A stretch of DNA of 64,000 nt from NCBI GenBank assembly GCA_036960565.1, contig JBALXQ010000028.1, forward strand, positions 1-64,000, read 5' to 3'. Shown in pieces: positions 33,470 through 42,701 of the stretch (its first letter is position 1; every line of letters begins with the position of its first letter). The notes under the pieces were generated by a model. That model was not told where the DNA came from. It searched no databases and saw nothing but the letters and a program-made list of their open reading frames with translations. This stretch comes from Bermanella sp036960565 (GTDB lineage Bacteria > Pseudomonadota > Gammaproteobacteria > Pseudomonadales > Oceanobacteraceae). Both the position numbers and the translations under genes were made by a program.

Positions 33470-34149
33470 GACAATGCACCGGCAGGACGCTCACCTTCTA
33501 AGCGACCACCATTTAAGCCAATCACTCTGTGGTTTAATCTATCTATTAAAGGAAGGTCGTGACTGGCTATTAGTACAGAAACACCGACATCGTTAAATTG
33601 CTCAAAGAGCCTCATAATCTCAGCGCTTAAAGCCGGATCGAGGTTACCTGTGGGCTCATCGGCTAGAATTAAACTGGGTTTATTCACCACCGCACGAGCT
33701 ATGCCTATACGCTGTTGTTCACCACCGCTTAGTTCTATAGGCGACTGCTTCTCTTTTTTTAACAGCCCGACTTTATCAAGTGCAGCTCGCACACGACGTT
33801 CCAGATCACGACTACTGTAACCACTTATACGTAACGGCAAAGCAACATTTTCAAAGACACTGCGATCAAACAGTAACTGATGATTTTGAAAAACCACACC
33901 CACTCGGCGGCGATGATAAGGAATTTGACTATTGGCAAGACGAGAAAGGTTTACACCATCCACTAGCACTTGGCCTTGAGTGGCTTTTTCCATAAGCATG
34001 ATTAGTTTGAGCAGAGTACTTTTTCCAGCCCCTGAATGGCCGGTAAGAAAGGCAATTTCGCCCTGATTAATTTCAAAGTTCACGCCACTTAACGCGTGAT
34101 GGCCACCTGGGTAGCTTTTACTAACGTTATCAAATCGAACGTGGGCCAC
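33466..34149 (-). CDS. ftsE: Cell division ATP-binding protein FtsE
   Basis: FtsE (227 residues) is the ABC ATPase of FtsEX. Walker A GHSGAGKST (near 37-45), Q-loop VVFQNHQLL, signature LSGGEQQR and Walker B LILADEPTGNLD are all intact. The start codon is GTG. A strong hairpin lies between ftsY and this gene, so expression may be uncoupled from ftsY. Confidence 0.98.
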   Translation of the reverse strand: MAHVRFDNVSKSYPGGHHALSGVNFEINQGEIAFLTGHSGAGKSTLLKLIMLMEKATQGQVLVDGVNLSRLANSQIPYHRRRVGVVFQNHQLLFDRSVFENVALPLRISGYSSRDLERRVRAALDKVGLLKKEKQSPIELSGGEQQRIGIARAVVNKPSLILADEPTGNLDPALSAEIMRLFEQFNDVGVSVLIASHDLPLIDRLNHRVIGLNGGRLEGERPAGALS

Positions 34150-34183
34150 AAGAGAGTTACCTATTTATAATTATTATTTTTTA

Positions 34184-34211
34184 AACTAGGGCTTTTAAAA
34201 AAGCCCTAGTT
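34184..34211. other. Strong hairpin between ftsY and ftsE
   Basis: A 12-bp perfect stem AACTAGGGCTTT / AAAGCCCTAGTT with a 4-nt loop. On the - strand only three T follow before an A-run, so it is a partial terminator, attenuator or processing site rather than a textbook terminator. Confidence 0.6.
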
Positions 34212-34236
34212 AGTCAGGCACTAGGCTCTGACAGAG

Positions 34237-35415
34237 TTAGTCTTTAGCAAATAGTGCATCAATAAACTGATCTCGATCAAACGGACGTAAATCATCAATT
34301 TGTTCGCCCACGCCAATAAAGCGCACGGGTAATTGCAGCTCTTTAGCAATGGCAAAAATCACCCCGCCCTTAGCGGTACCGTCTAGCTTGCTCAAACTGA
34401 CACTGGTAACACCCACTACCTGTTGAAAGATTTTGGCCTGACTCAACGCGTTCTGTCCTGTGGCCGCATCTAATACCAACATAACTTCATGAGGGGCAGA
34501 ATCATCTAGCTTCTTCATCACACGAACTACTTTCTCCAGTTCCTGCATAAGATGGCCTTTGTTCTGCAAGCGCCCGGCAGTATCAGCAATGACGATATCA
34601 ATACCTTTGGCCTGAGCAGATTGTACCGCATCAAAAATTACCGAAGCGCAATCAGCACCTGTGTGCTGTGCCACAACCGGCACATTATTGCGTTCACCCC
34701 AGGCTTGCAGTTGTTCAACCGCTGCAGCACGGAAAGTGTCACCGGCGGCTAACATCACAGACTTGCCCTGAGATTGAAAATGCTTAGACATCTTGCCTAT
34801 GGTCGTGGTTTTACCCACACCGTTTACGCCAACCATTAAGATGACATAAGGCTTTTTACTGCTATCGATTTCCAGTGGCCCCTGGCAAGGCAACAAGATA
34901 TCACTCAGGCTAATTTTTAACGCTTCAAACAACGCGCCACTGTCTTTTAATTCTTTACGACTTGAACGCTCTGTCAGATCTTTAATAATCTCTTGCGTCG
35001 CAGCCACGCCTACATCGGCCATTAATAATTGAGTTTCAATTTCTTCCAGTAAGTCGTCATCAATCTCTTTTTTACCCAGCAATAAGTCACCTAAACCACC
35101 GGTAAAACTATGGCGAGTACGAGATAACCCCGTCTTAATTCGGGAAAAGAAACCTGACTTACTTTTCTCTTTGACGTCAGCTTTCGCAACCACTTCGACC
35201 TTTGGCTCTTCAGGCGGGCTTTCTGGTACGGGCTGAGTTTGAGTTTCTGGCTGCTCAACTATTTCTACAGATGCCTCTGTAATAGCTGGTATTTCTTCAA
35301 CAGAATTGTCTTCTACCGCACTATTCTGGCTCTCTTCAAGAGCAGTTTTAGCGGCGGCTTCTGCGAGGGCTGCTTTTTTCTCAGCCTGTTTTTTGGATTT
35401 ACCCCAACCGAACAT
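34237..35415 (-). CDS. ftsY: Signal recognition particle receptor FtsY
   Basis: FtsY (392 residues) receives SRP-bound ribosomes at the membrane. An acidic N-terminal A domain (about 1-85, rich in Glu/Pro), an N domain (90-185) and a GTPase G domain with G1 GVNGVGKTT (196-204), DTAGR and the TKLDGTAKGG-like SKLDGTAKGG segment. The length of the A domain lies between E. coli and minimal forms. Confidence 0.98.
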   Translation of the reverse strand: MFGWGKSKKQAEKKAALAEAAAKTALEESQNSAVEDNSVEEIPAITEASVEIVEQPETQTQPVPESPPEEPKVEVVAKADVKEKSKSGFFSRIKTGLSRTRHSFTGGLGDLLLGKKEIDDDLLEEIETQLLMADVGVAATQEIIKDLTERSSRKELKDSGALFEALKISLSDILLPCQGPLEIDSSKKPYVILMVGVNGVGKTTTIGKMSKHFQSQGKSVMLAAGDTFRAAAVEQLQAWGERNNVPVVAQHTGADCASVIFDAVQSAQAKGIDIVIADTAGRLQNKGHLMQELEKVVRVMKKLDDSAPHEVMLVLDAATGQNALSQAKIFQQVVGVTSVSLSKLDGTAKGGVIFAIAKELQLPVRFIGVGEQIDDLRPFDRDQFIDALFAKD

Positions 35416-35577
35416 GGGCCAATTTCCACCTAATAAAATAAAAGAGCTATCCTAACATTAGTCGCCCTTAAAAACCGCTATGAGTTCAAGCCCACGCATT
35501 GCAAAAGCCTTAATAAAAGGCGTTTATAAGCACCTGGATCACGACTTGTAACTTAATAAACGAAATATAAACTAATA

Positions 35578-35592
35578 GGTCTAAATTAGACC
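35578..35592. promoter_or_regulatory. Palindrome upstream of the M16-like gene
   Basis: GGTCTAA-A-TTAGACC, a perfect 7-bp dyad with one central base, 59 bp before the M16-like gene in the gap shared with ftsY. Confidence 0.35.
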
Positions 35593-35650
35593 CCGACTAA
35601 ACCGGTAAAATATATTCAGAATAATATCAACCACGCCAAGGACGGTCGCC

Positions 35651-36832
35651 ATGGAGAATCAAAGACAAGCACAGTTTAGCCGCATGAGTTTGAATGTACT
35701 GATGCTGGTATGCATTATCTTAATTATCATCCTAGCAGGCCCGGGCACTGGGCCCGATCAACTCCAATTGCCCGATGCGCCCAAAATCAATGTGAACGTA
35801 TGGCAAAGCGATAGCGGCGCTAAAGTCTGGTATTCCCCTCACCTCAGTCGCAACATTGAACTTCAACTTTGGTATCAAGCGGGTTTTCGTTACGATAGCC
35901 AAAATAAAGGCCGCGCCAACCTACTCGCCCAATTGCTAAAATATGAAAGCAAACAGAGAGCACTTCCAGTAAAAATAGCCCTAGATCAAGATTTTATTAA
36001 AATAGCCCTAAGCTTAAGCTCGGACCCACTTGTATTAAAAAAACAAATCTCCAGCATCAGCAGACTGATTTATCATCCGCAGCTCAGCAATAACTGGTTA
36101 ACTCAATTACGCAATGCCCAACAAAGCCTAACAGATCAATTACGCATTAAAGCCTACGGTGACCACCCTTATGCCGGCCCCAAAAAAGGCTCTCAAAGCA
36201 GTTTGCAAAATGTCACCCGCTCTCAGATACAAATTTTTCATCACCAGCATTTACACCCCAAGCGACTTTTTGTCAGTATTGTAGGGGATATAAGTGAGCA
36301 AACAACACAAGTCATTATCGAAACCTTGCTGCCCATATCTAAGCACTCCGTGGCCAAGGATTTATTTGTTAGCCCTCACAAGAGCCAACAAGCTAATACC
36401 AGTGACATCTCTGTATTAATACAACCTGGCATTGAAAACCTAAAAATGGCACAACAAAAAACACTGTTGGCCAATCATTATTTATTAAGCCAAGTCCTCA
36501 ATCAGAAACGACCTAATCAGGTTAAATATCATCTAGGGCAACTCAATAACACCTTCTATATTCAAGGGTTAGCCCAGGTTCGTAAGCTTCTCAAACAAAT
36601 CGAGCAAGGAGAGTTTGATTGGGATATGATGCTGCGCGCCAAGCGCCAGCTAGCAAGCAGCTGGTTAAGGCAGGTACAAGATGCCCAGAAGTTAAGCCGT
36701 TATTTGGTGCATTTAAACGCCTATGATTTACCCATTAATCATATGGCCAATAACCTTACCGACCTGCAAGAAATAGACATTGATAGCTGGCAGCAGGTTT
36801 CGTCACAGTTATTAGTGGCTTTAAACAAATAA
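35651..36832 (+). CDS. Degenerate M16 (insulinase-family) protein without zinc motif
   Basis: A 393-residue membrane-anchored protein: hydrophobic segment near 14-30 (VLMLVCIILIIILAG), then an M16-type fold with VNVWQSDSGAKVWYSPH, IELQLWYQAGFRYD and, much later, HHQHLHPKRLFVSIVGDI. Where active members have HxxEH, this protein has GRANLLAQLL, so zinc ligation is lost and it should be proteolytically inactive. In Pseudomonas two M16 genes (active and inactive) lie between ftsY and rsmD; only the inactive-type one remains here. Confidence 0.8.
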   Translation: MENQRQAQFSRMSLNVLMLVCIILIIILAGPGTGPDQLQLPDAPKINVNVWQSDSGAKVWYSPHLSRNIELQLWYQAGFRYDSQNKGRANLLAQLLKYESKQRALPVKIALDQDFIKIALSLSSDPLVLKKQISSISRLIYHPQLSNNWLTQLRNAQQSLTDQLRIKAYGDHPYAGPKKGSQSSLQNVTRSQIQIFHHQHLHPKRLFVSIVGDISEQTTQVIIETLLPISKHSVAKDLFVSPHKSQQANTSDISVLIQPGIENLKMAQQKTLLANHYLLSQVLNQKRPNQVKYHLGQLNNTFYIQGLAQVRKLLKQIEQGEFDWDMMLRAKRQLASSWLRQVQDAQKLSRYLVHLNAYDLPINHMANNLTDLQEIDIDSWQQVSSQLLVALNK

Positions 36833-36861
36833 CCACCTAATTTATTTTCAAAGTATTGATC

Positions 36862-37434
36862 ATGGCAGCTAAAAAATCAGGCAATCGTTTACGCATTATT
36901 GGCGGGCAATGGCGCAGTCGTTTTCTGCCCTTTCCTGACGTGGAAGGCCTGCGCCCCACCACAGATAGAATACGTGAGACCGTATTCAACTGGTTACAGC
37001 CTGTAGTTCCCGGAGCCAATGTACTGGATATGTTTGCAGGCTCTGGAGCTTTGGGGTTTGAAGCCTTATCCAGAGGCGCACAAAATTTAACCTTGTTAGA
37101 AATGCACGCTAAAGCGGCCAAACAGCTAACTGAAAATGTGCGAACTCTGAATACTCAAGACGCAAAAGTAGTTCAAACTGATGCCCTTACCTGGCTTAAA
37201 CAGTGTGAAGAAAAGTTTGACCTTATATTCCTAGATCCCCCTTTTAAGAAAGGGTTACTACCTGAATGCTTGGCATTAATTGAATCTAAGGATTTATTGA
37301 ATCAAAATGCTTGGATATACATTGAAAGCGAGCAAGACCTAAATAGCCTGAACCTGCCTAGTAATTGGCGATTACACAGAGAAAAGAAAGCAGGGCAAGT
37401 TAGATTGTGTCTATACCAAGTTCAAGGAGAGTAG
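36862..37434 (+). CDS. rsmD: 16S rRNA (guanine966-N2)-methyltransferase RsmD
   Basis: RsmD (190 residues) methylates G966 of 16S rRNA. N-terminal RIIGGQWR with LPFPDVEGLRPTTDRIRETVFNWL, SAM motif VLDMFAGSGALGFEALSRGA, and the catalytic FLDPPF. Start set at the ATG; a TTG two codons upstream is less likely. In the ftsY-M16-rsmD-coaD neighbourhood known from Pseudomonas. Confidence 0.97.
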   Translation: MAAKKSGNRLRIIGGQWRSRFLPFPDVEGLRPTTDRIRETVFNWLQPVVPGANVLDMFAGSGALGFEALSRGAQNLTLLEMHAKAAKQLTENVRTLNTQDAKVVQTDALTWLKQCEEKFDLIFLDPPFKKGLLPECLALIESKDLLNQNAWIYIESEQDLNSLNLPSNWRLHREKKAGQVRLCLYQVQGE

Positions 37435-37459
37435 CTCTAGGGGAGTGGCACAATATTAA

Positions 37460-37486
37460 AAAGGTGCCCATTAGGCATCTTTAAAA
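37460..37486 (-). terminator. Terminator downstream of laoR
   Basis: A 9-bp stem AAAGATGCC / GGCACCTTT on the - strand (one G-T pair), loop of 5, followed by T5. It may also halt rsmD transcripts. Confidence 0.7.
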
Positions 37487-37506
37487 TATTTAGATAAGCT
37501 GTATCG

Positions 37507-38172
37507 CTAGCTTGGTAAAACCGACAGTTGATCCAAAGAAAGTCCCAGCTGCTCTACCAGCTTAGCCACAGGCCCTCTGAACTCTTCCTTTAGAAACGGC
37601 CTTTCCATAGCAAAAATTTGATATATCCCAGCATTTAATAGCTCTCGACTTTCTTCTTGCTCATTTTCAATCAGCAAATTGCTGTGGATAAAACCAAACC
37701 AGGAGGTGACCAAGATCCAAGTATTAAGTGCCAAGGCCCTTAAATCCGCATCATTGGCATTCAGCATTCCACTTTCACGCAGACCAAAATAAATATCCTG
37801 AGTGGATTTAAGGCAACGTTTAAAGAAAATATTGTAACGCTTATGCAGCTCTTCATCGTTTTGCAGTAAATGCTGTAAATCACGATGTAAAAATCGGAAG
37901 TCCCAAAGCCCCTGAAATATGCTCTGTAGGTAAGTTAACTTATCATTAATGGTAAGCACTCGATCGGTAGGCACTTGTAAATTTACATCTACTCTCTTTT
38001 CATAAATTAGGTAGATATCGTAAATTATTTGCTGTTTATTCTTAAAGTGGTAATACAAGTTGCCAGGGCTAATACTCAATGCAGCTGCAATATGATTGGT
38101 TGTCACATTGCGCTCGCCCTGTTCGTTAAACATTTCTAAGCTAGCTTGAATGATGCGATCCCGTGTCTTCAT
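37507..38172 (-). CDS. laoR: TetR-family regulator, LaoR-like
   Basis: A 221-residue TetR regulator: N-terminal HTH (about 1-50, TTNHIAAALSISPGNLYYHFKNK) and a ligand-binding helical domain. It is divergent from an aldehyde dehydrogenase-Tat protein-GMC oxidoreductase operon, the same arrangement as laoR-laoCBA of P. aeruginosa (PA0367-PA0364), described for oxidation of long-chain alcohols. Two inverted repeats lie in the shared 277-bp gap, one inside the laoC promoter. The ligand is presumably a long-chain alcohol, aldehyde or acyl-CoA. Confidence 0.85.
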   Translation of the reverse strand: MKTRDRIIQASLEMFNEQGERNVTTNHIAAALSISPGNLYYHFKNKQQIIYDIYLIYEKRVDVNLQVPTDRVLTINDKLTYLQSIFQGLWDFRFLHRDLQHLLQNDEELHKRYNIFFKRCLKSTQDIYFGLRESGMLNANDADLRALALNTWILVTSWFGFIHSNLLIENEQEESRELLNAGIYQIFAMERPFLKEEFRGPVAKLVEQLGLSLDQLSVLPS

Positions 38173-38354
38173 ATCACCTCTTTTCCTGCTACGGTCTCTT
38201 TCAATTTGGATCCTTTTTAACTACTACCAAGATTCTTATCATCTAATTTTTACGTAAATGATTTCATTTTATTTTCACCTAGGATGGATTTTCTCAGCCA
38301 CAGACGGTCGCTGCAACTCTATTTTTATCACTAGGGCTCTTTGCAAGGTGCATA

Positions 38355-38406
38355 AACACTAGCTATGAAAAATAGTGTTGACCTTTAGAGTAATGACTCT
38401 AATAAT
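38355..38406 (+). promoter_or_regulatory. laoC promoter with embedded operator
   Basis: -35 TTGACC (38378-38383), 17-bp spacer, -10 AATAAT (38401-38406). The spacer holds a perfect dyad TTAGAGT-AATG-ACTCTAA (38385-38402) and a second dyad AACACTA-N11-TAGTGTT (38355-38379) runs into the -35. This geometry suits TetR-type repression by LaoR. Confidence 0.65.
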
Positions 38407-38449
38407 AACATTGATAATAAATAATGAAATAGCAGCAGAGGATTTGATA

Positions 38450-39895
38450 ATGGTCGCTACAGCCACCCAGATGCAAGATGAACAACAGCATATAGAACAT
38501 TTGGCAAAAGTCTTTGCCAAGCAAAAAACTGCTTATGCCAAGGCACCCTATCCAACTGTTGATGAGCGCCGTGAAGATTTAGATAAGCTAGCAAAGGCTT
38601 TGGTTAAGTTTCAAGATGAAATTGCCGAGGCCATTAATGAGGATTTCAGCTGTCGCTCAAAAGATGAAACCCTGCTGGCTGAGATATTAGTAACGCTTGA
38701 AGGCATTAAATACAACAAGAAAAATTTAAAAAAATGGATGAAGCCAAGCAAACGCCACGTCGGTGCTTTATTTGCTCCTGCCCATAACCAGGTTCAATAT
38801 CAGCCTAAAGGTGTAGTGGGCATCATCACTCCTTGGAACTACCCTATTCAACTGTCAGTAGCGCCATTAGCTGCTGCTCTGGCTGCCGGTAACCGTGCTG
38901 TTATTAAGATGTCTGAATTTACCCCAGTCACCAATGAAGTCATGATTCGCATGATCGCCTCTGTCTTTAATGAAGACCAAGTAGCCGTTGTGCTAGGGGA
39001 AGCCTCTGTAGGCGCTGAATTTTCAAGTCTGCATTGGGACCACTTAATATTTACCGGCTCGACTATGGTAGGACGTCACGTAATGAGTGCCGCCGGTAAA
39101 AACCTGGTTCCGGTAACTCTAGAATTGGGTGGTAAGTCTCCGTGTATAGTTACCGATAACGCTTCGGTAAAAGGTGCTGCTGAAAGTATTATCTTTGGTA
39201 AGGCCACGAACGCGGGTCAAACTTGTATCGCTCCAGATTACATCCTTTGCCCTGAGCACATGCTGAAAGACGTAAAAACTCAAATAGCCGCGGCTTACAA
39301 AAAGAGCTATCCCACCCTTAAAACAAACGATGATTACACTGCCATCATCAATGAGCGCCAGTTTAATCGCTTACAAGGCAACCTAACTGATGCCAAAGAA
39401 AAGGGTGCCACGGTTGATGCCTTAAATAATGCCAACGAAGATTTCAGCGGCACTCGCAAGATTCCATTAACTCTGGTGACCAATACCACAGATGATATGC
39501 AAATCATGCAGGATGAAATTTTTGGTCCACTTTTGCCTATTGTCACTTACAAGTCCCTGGATGAAGCCCTGACTTTCGTCAATGAACGTCCACGCCCATT
39601 GGCCTTATACCTGTTCAGTAACAACCGTAATGAACAAGACCATGTAATGAAAGTTACCCACGCAGGTGGTGTTTCTATCAACGATTGTCTTACCCATATA
39701 GCTCAAGACGATATGCCGTTTGGTGGCGTAGGTGATTCAGGTATTGGTCATTACCATGGTAAAGAAGGCTTCTTATCTTTAAGTCATGCTAAATCAGTGC
39801 ACCGCAAGGGTTCTATCAACAGTGGTAAGTTTGTTTATGCTCCTCACGGGCGTTTTATGCACAAACTAATCTACAAATTCGTTATTGGTAAATAA
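38450..39895 (+). CDS. laoC: Long-chain aldehyde dehydrogenase LaoC (coniferyl-aldehyde-dehydrogenase-like)
   Basis: A 481-residue NAD(P)-dependent aldehyde dehydrogenase. Catalytic C259 (NAGQTCIAPDY), general base E225 (LELGGKSP), N129 (TPWNYP) and the cofactor loop FTGSTMVGR. The start was set at the ATG 8 nt after AGAGGA, not at upstream in-frame starts. By context it oxidises long-chain aldehydes made by LaoA. First gene of laoC-laoB-laoA; laoB begins 2 nt after it. Confidence 0.92.
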   Translation: MVATATQMQDEQQHIEHLAKVFAKQKTAYAKAPYPTVDERREDLDKLAKALVKFQDEIAEAINEDFSCRSKDETLLAEILVTLEGIKYNKKNLKKWMKPSKRHVGALFAPAHNQVQYQPKGVVGIITPWNYPIQLSVAPLAAALAAGNRAVIKMSEFTPVTNEVMIRMIASVFNEDQVAVVLGEASVGAEFSSLHWDHLIFTGSTMVGRHVMSAAGKNLVPVTLELGGKSPCIVTDNASVKGAAESIIFGKATNAGQTCIAPDYILCPEHMLKDVKTQIAAAYKKSYPTLKTNDDYTAIINERQFNRLQGNLTDAKEKGATVDALNNANEDFSGTRKIPLTLVTNTTDDMQIMQDEIFGPLLPIVTYKSLDEALTFVNERPRPLALYLFSNNRNEQDHVMKVTHAGGVSINDCLTHIAQDDMPFGGVGDSGIGHYHGKEGFLSLSHAKSVHRKGSINSGKFVYAPHGRFMHKLIYKFVIGK

Positions 39896-39897
39896 TT

Positions 39898-40452
39898 ATG
39901 GATCGCCGCCAGTTTTTAAAACTGGGGGCAGCCAGTTCGGCTGTCCTCACCGCCACTAGCCTCACCGCCAGCTTAAGTGGTTGCAGTGAATCAATGCCGC
40001 TCAATGGAAAGTGGCAAGTGTTGCGTGAAGGAGACCGTACATTTTTACAAGCAGTGGCCCCGGTAATGCTTAAAGGTGCATTACCAGAAGACACTGCTGC
40101 CAGACAGCTGGGCATAGATAACATGCTGGCATATATCGATATCGCCATCTTTAACCTAGGTCCGCACAATACTAAACAGATGATAGAGCTATTCGATTTG
40201 CTGAACTTCAGTTTAAGCCGTGGTTTAACCACCGGCGTGTGGAGCAAATGGGATAAAGCCGATGAAAAAGAAATTGAAAATTTCCTAAATAGATGGCGTG
40301 AGAGTTCATTGTCTTTATTTAATTTGGCCTACAACGGTATCAACAAACTTATGTGTGCCACCTGGTATGGGCAACCTGCATCCTGGGGCCAAATAGGTTA
40401 TCCCGGACCACTCTACCCTGAACTTCTAATCACCAAGCCAACCATCAGCTAA
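39898..40452 (+). CDS. laoB: Tat-exported lipoprotein LaoB
   Basis: A 184-residue protein with a twin-arginine signal (DRRQFLKLG) and a probable lipobox (LSGC near 29), hence likely exported folded and lipid-anchored. The remainder is helical with Trp-rich C-terminus (TWYGQPASWGQIGYPGP), which resembles the small Tat subunit of gluconate-type dehydrogenases. By synteny it is LaoB, an accessory partner of the GMC alcohol dehydrogenase LaoA; the exact role is not shown by sequence. Confidence 0.82.
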   Translation: MDRRQFLKLGAASSAVLTATSLTASLSGCSESMPLNGKWQVLREGDRTFLQAVAPVMLKGALPEDTAARQLGIDNMLAYIDIAIFNLGPHNTKQMIELFDLLNFSLSRGLTTGVWSKWDKADEKEIENFLNRWRESSLSLFNLAYNGINKLMCATWYGQPASWGQIGYPGPLYPELLITKPTIS

Positions 40453-40484
40453 AGGCACGGTAAGCAAACTTAAAAGGTGCCCTC

Positions 40485-42077
40485 ATGGCCATAGCCGACA
40501 TATTTAAAGACCGCGCAAAAAGTGAAAATTGGCAATTAACCGATGCCGGTAAACTTTCCCAAAACATGACAGTTGAAGCAGATGTCATCATCATTGGTAC
40601 AGGAGCCGGCGGCGGTGTGAGTGCCGAAGTACTGAGCCAAGCTGGCTTAAAAGTGGTAATGATAGAAGAAGGAGGGCTTTACACCTCTGACAACTTCAAC
40701 ATGGACGAACTGGATGCTTACGGCACCCTTTATCAAGAAGGTGCAGGCCGCGCTACCAAAGACGGTGCCATCAGTATTTTTCAAGGTCGCGCAGTGGGCG
40801 GCACTACGGTTGTAAACTGGACATCTAGTTTTCGCACACCTACGCCAACTCTTGACCATTGGCAAAAACATCATAATGTTCAGGGCTTTAGCTCTGAGGA
40901 AATGGCGCCCTATTTTGATCAGATGGAAAAGCGGCTAAATGTTAGTAAGTGGGCCATGCCGCCTAATGCCAACAACGATATTCTCAAGCAAGGTTGCCAA
41001 GCCCATGACTGGAGCTGGGCGGTCATCCCCCGTAACGTCAAAGGTTGCATGGATTTAGGCTATTGTGGAATGGGCTGCCCCGCCAACGCCAAACAAAGCA
41101 TGTTAGTGACTACAGTGCCCGAAGCATTAAAGAATAATGCTGAGCTTTTTTATCGCTGCAGTGCCGATCGTCTGGTTTTTTCCGACCATAAAGTTGATAG
41201 CGTCGAGTGCCTAGCAATAGGCGAAGATGGACAAACACCCACTGGTGTTAAACTCACCTTTAAAGCGCCACACATAGTGCTCTCTGGCGGCGCCATTAAT
41301 AATCCAGGTTTACTGTTGCGTTCCAACGCCCCCGATCCCCATGAGCGAATCGGCAAGCGCACCATGATTCATCCTGTAAATGCCAGCTTGGCGCGTATGG
41401 ATCAAAAAACTAACCCGTTTTACGGGGCCCCTCAGTCTATTTACTCTGATCACTTCCAGTGGCAAACCCAGGGAGATATGGGCTTTAAATTGGAAGTACC
41501 GCCCATGCAGCCGGTTATGGGTGCACAAATAATGGGGCTGCATGGCTTTAAGCTTGCCGATACTCTGCAAGATTTATCCACTATGCAAAGCACCATTGCC
41601 TTAATGCGCGATGGCTTCCACGAAGAAAGCGTGGGCGGCACTGTGGAACTGGATCATGGTGGCAAACCAGTACTGGATTACCCGATAACAGATTATATGT
41701 GGAAAGGATTGCGCAAGGCACACCACAAGATGGCGGAGTTACAATTTGCTGCTGGGGCCAAAAGCGTCATGCCACTGCATCACGACGCCAACTTCTACTC
41801 AAATTTGAAGGATTGCCAGCAAGCTATTGATACCTTACCGGCTGAGTTACATCGCCACCGTTTACTAACTGCTCACTTAATGGGCGGTTGTAGCATGGGT
41901 GAGGATGCAAAAGAGTCGGTGGTTAACAGCCAGGGACGTTTCCATCATATTGATAACCTGTATGTAATAGATGGCTCCGTATTCCCGACAAGCATAGGAG
42001 CCAACCCGCAACTGTCTATCTATGCACTAGCCCTTAAACAAGCCAGCGCCTTAGTTAAAACCATTAAACAAGCTTAG
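40485..42077 (+). CDS. laoA: GMC-family alcohol dehydrogenase LaoA
   Basis: A 530-residue FAD-dependent GMC oxidoreductase. ADP-binding GTGAGGG at 38-44, the GMC signature region GRAVGGTTVVNW, a cysteine cluster DLGYCGMGCPANAKQ near 187-201 and the C-terminal catalytic region with H in TAHLMGGCSMGED and NPQLSIYAL. It has no signal sequence of its own; export with LaoB is possible. By synteny with P. aeruginosa LaoA it oxidises long-chain primary alcohols to aldehydes. Confidence 0.9.
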   Translation: MAIADIFKDRAKSENWQLTDAGKLSQNMTVEADVIIIGTGAGGGVSAEVLSQAGLKVVMIEEGGLYTSDNFNMDELDAYGTLYQEGAGRATKDGAISIFQGRAVGGTTVVNWTSSFRTPTPTLDHWQKHHNVQGFSSEEMAPYFDQMEKRLNVSKWAMPPNANNDILKQGCQAHDWSWAVIPRNVKGCMDLGYCGMGCPANAKQSMLVTTVPEALKNNAELFYRCSADRLVFSDHKVDSVECLAIGEDGQTPTGVKLTFKAPHIVLSGGAINNPGLLLRSNAPDPHERIGKRTMIHPVNASLARMDQKTNPFYGAPQSIYSDHFQWQTQGDMGFKLEVPPMQPVMGAQIMGLHGFKLADTLQDLSTMQSTIALMRDGFHEESVGGTVELDHGGKPVLDYPITDYMWKGLRKAHHKMAELQFAAGAKSVMPLHHDANFYSNLKDCQQAIDTLPAELHRHRLLTAHLMGGCSMGEDAKESVVNSQGRFHHIDNLYVIDGSVFPTSIGANPQLSIYALALKQASALVKTIKQA

Positions 42078-42099
42078 ACCTTAAGTTTTGGCATCAATT

Positions 42100-42134
42100 A
42101 ACAGCACTCAACCAGCAAATTGTTGAGTGCTGTT
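42100..42134 (+). terminator. Hairpin terminator after laoA
   Basis: A 12-bp perfect stem AACAGCACTCAA / TTGAGTGCTGTT with an 11-nt loop. The T-tail is short, so termination may be partial. Confidence 0.6.
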
Positions 42135-42206
42135 TGCAAATTGATTACCATGCCGCCAGTTAAAAAACCCATATCTAAATAGTAGCAGCGCCCATAGGCG
42201 GATTTC

Positions 42207-42692
42207 ATGACTAAAGTTATTTATCCCGGCACGTTTGATCCTATTACCAACGGCCATACCGACTTAATAGAACGTGCTTCACGCATGTTTGACCACATAG
42301 TAGTAGCAATCGCTGAAAGCCCACATAAAAAGCCTTTGCTGGACTTGGATGTGCGCTGCCAGTTGGCCCGTGATGTATTGAGTCATGTGCCCAACGTGGA
42401 AGTGGTGGGCTTTAACATCCTGCTTGCCCACTTTGTCGAAGAGCAGAATGCCCAGGTCATTTTACGTGGCTTACGAGCAGTTTCTGATTTTGAATACGAG
42501 TTTCAATTAGCCAACATGAACCGAGCTCTAGCTCCTGATGTAGAAAGCGTATTTTTAACCCCAGATGAAAAGCACTCTTACATCAGCTCCACCCTTATTC
42601 GTGAAATTTCTCGCCTTGAAGGTGATGTGAAAAAATTTGTTCATCCTTTGGTTGAACAAGCTCTCATAGAAAAATTTCGCCCTGAGGCGTAA
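42207..42692 (+). CDS. coaD: Phosphopantetheine adenylyltransferase CoaD
   Basis: CoaD (161 residues) makes dephospho-CoA from 4'-phosphopantetheine and ATP. Nucleotidyltransferase motifs: YPGTFDPITNGH (6-17), GLRAVSDFEYEFQLA and the C-terminal SSTLIRE. Length is standard. Followed by a 12-bp stem hairpin and the ferredoxin gene. Confidence 0.98.
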   Translation: MTKVIYPGTFDPITNGHTDLIERASRMFDHIVVAIAESPHKKPLLDLDVRCQLARDVLSHVPNVEVVGFNILLAHFVEEQNAQVILRGLRAVSDFEYEFQLANMNRALAPDVESVFLTPDEKHSYISSTLIREISRLEGDVKKFVHPLVEQALIEKFRPEA

Positions 42693-42701
42693 AATGACCA
42701 A

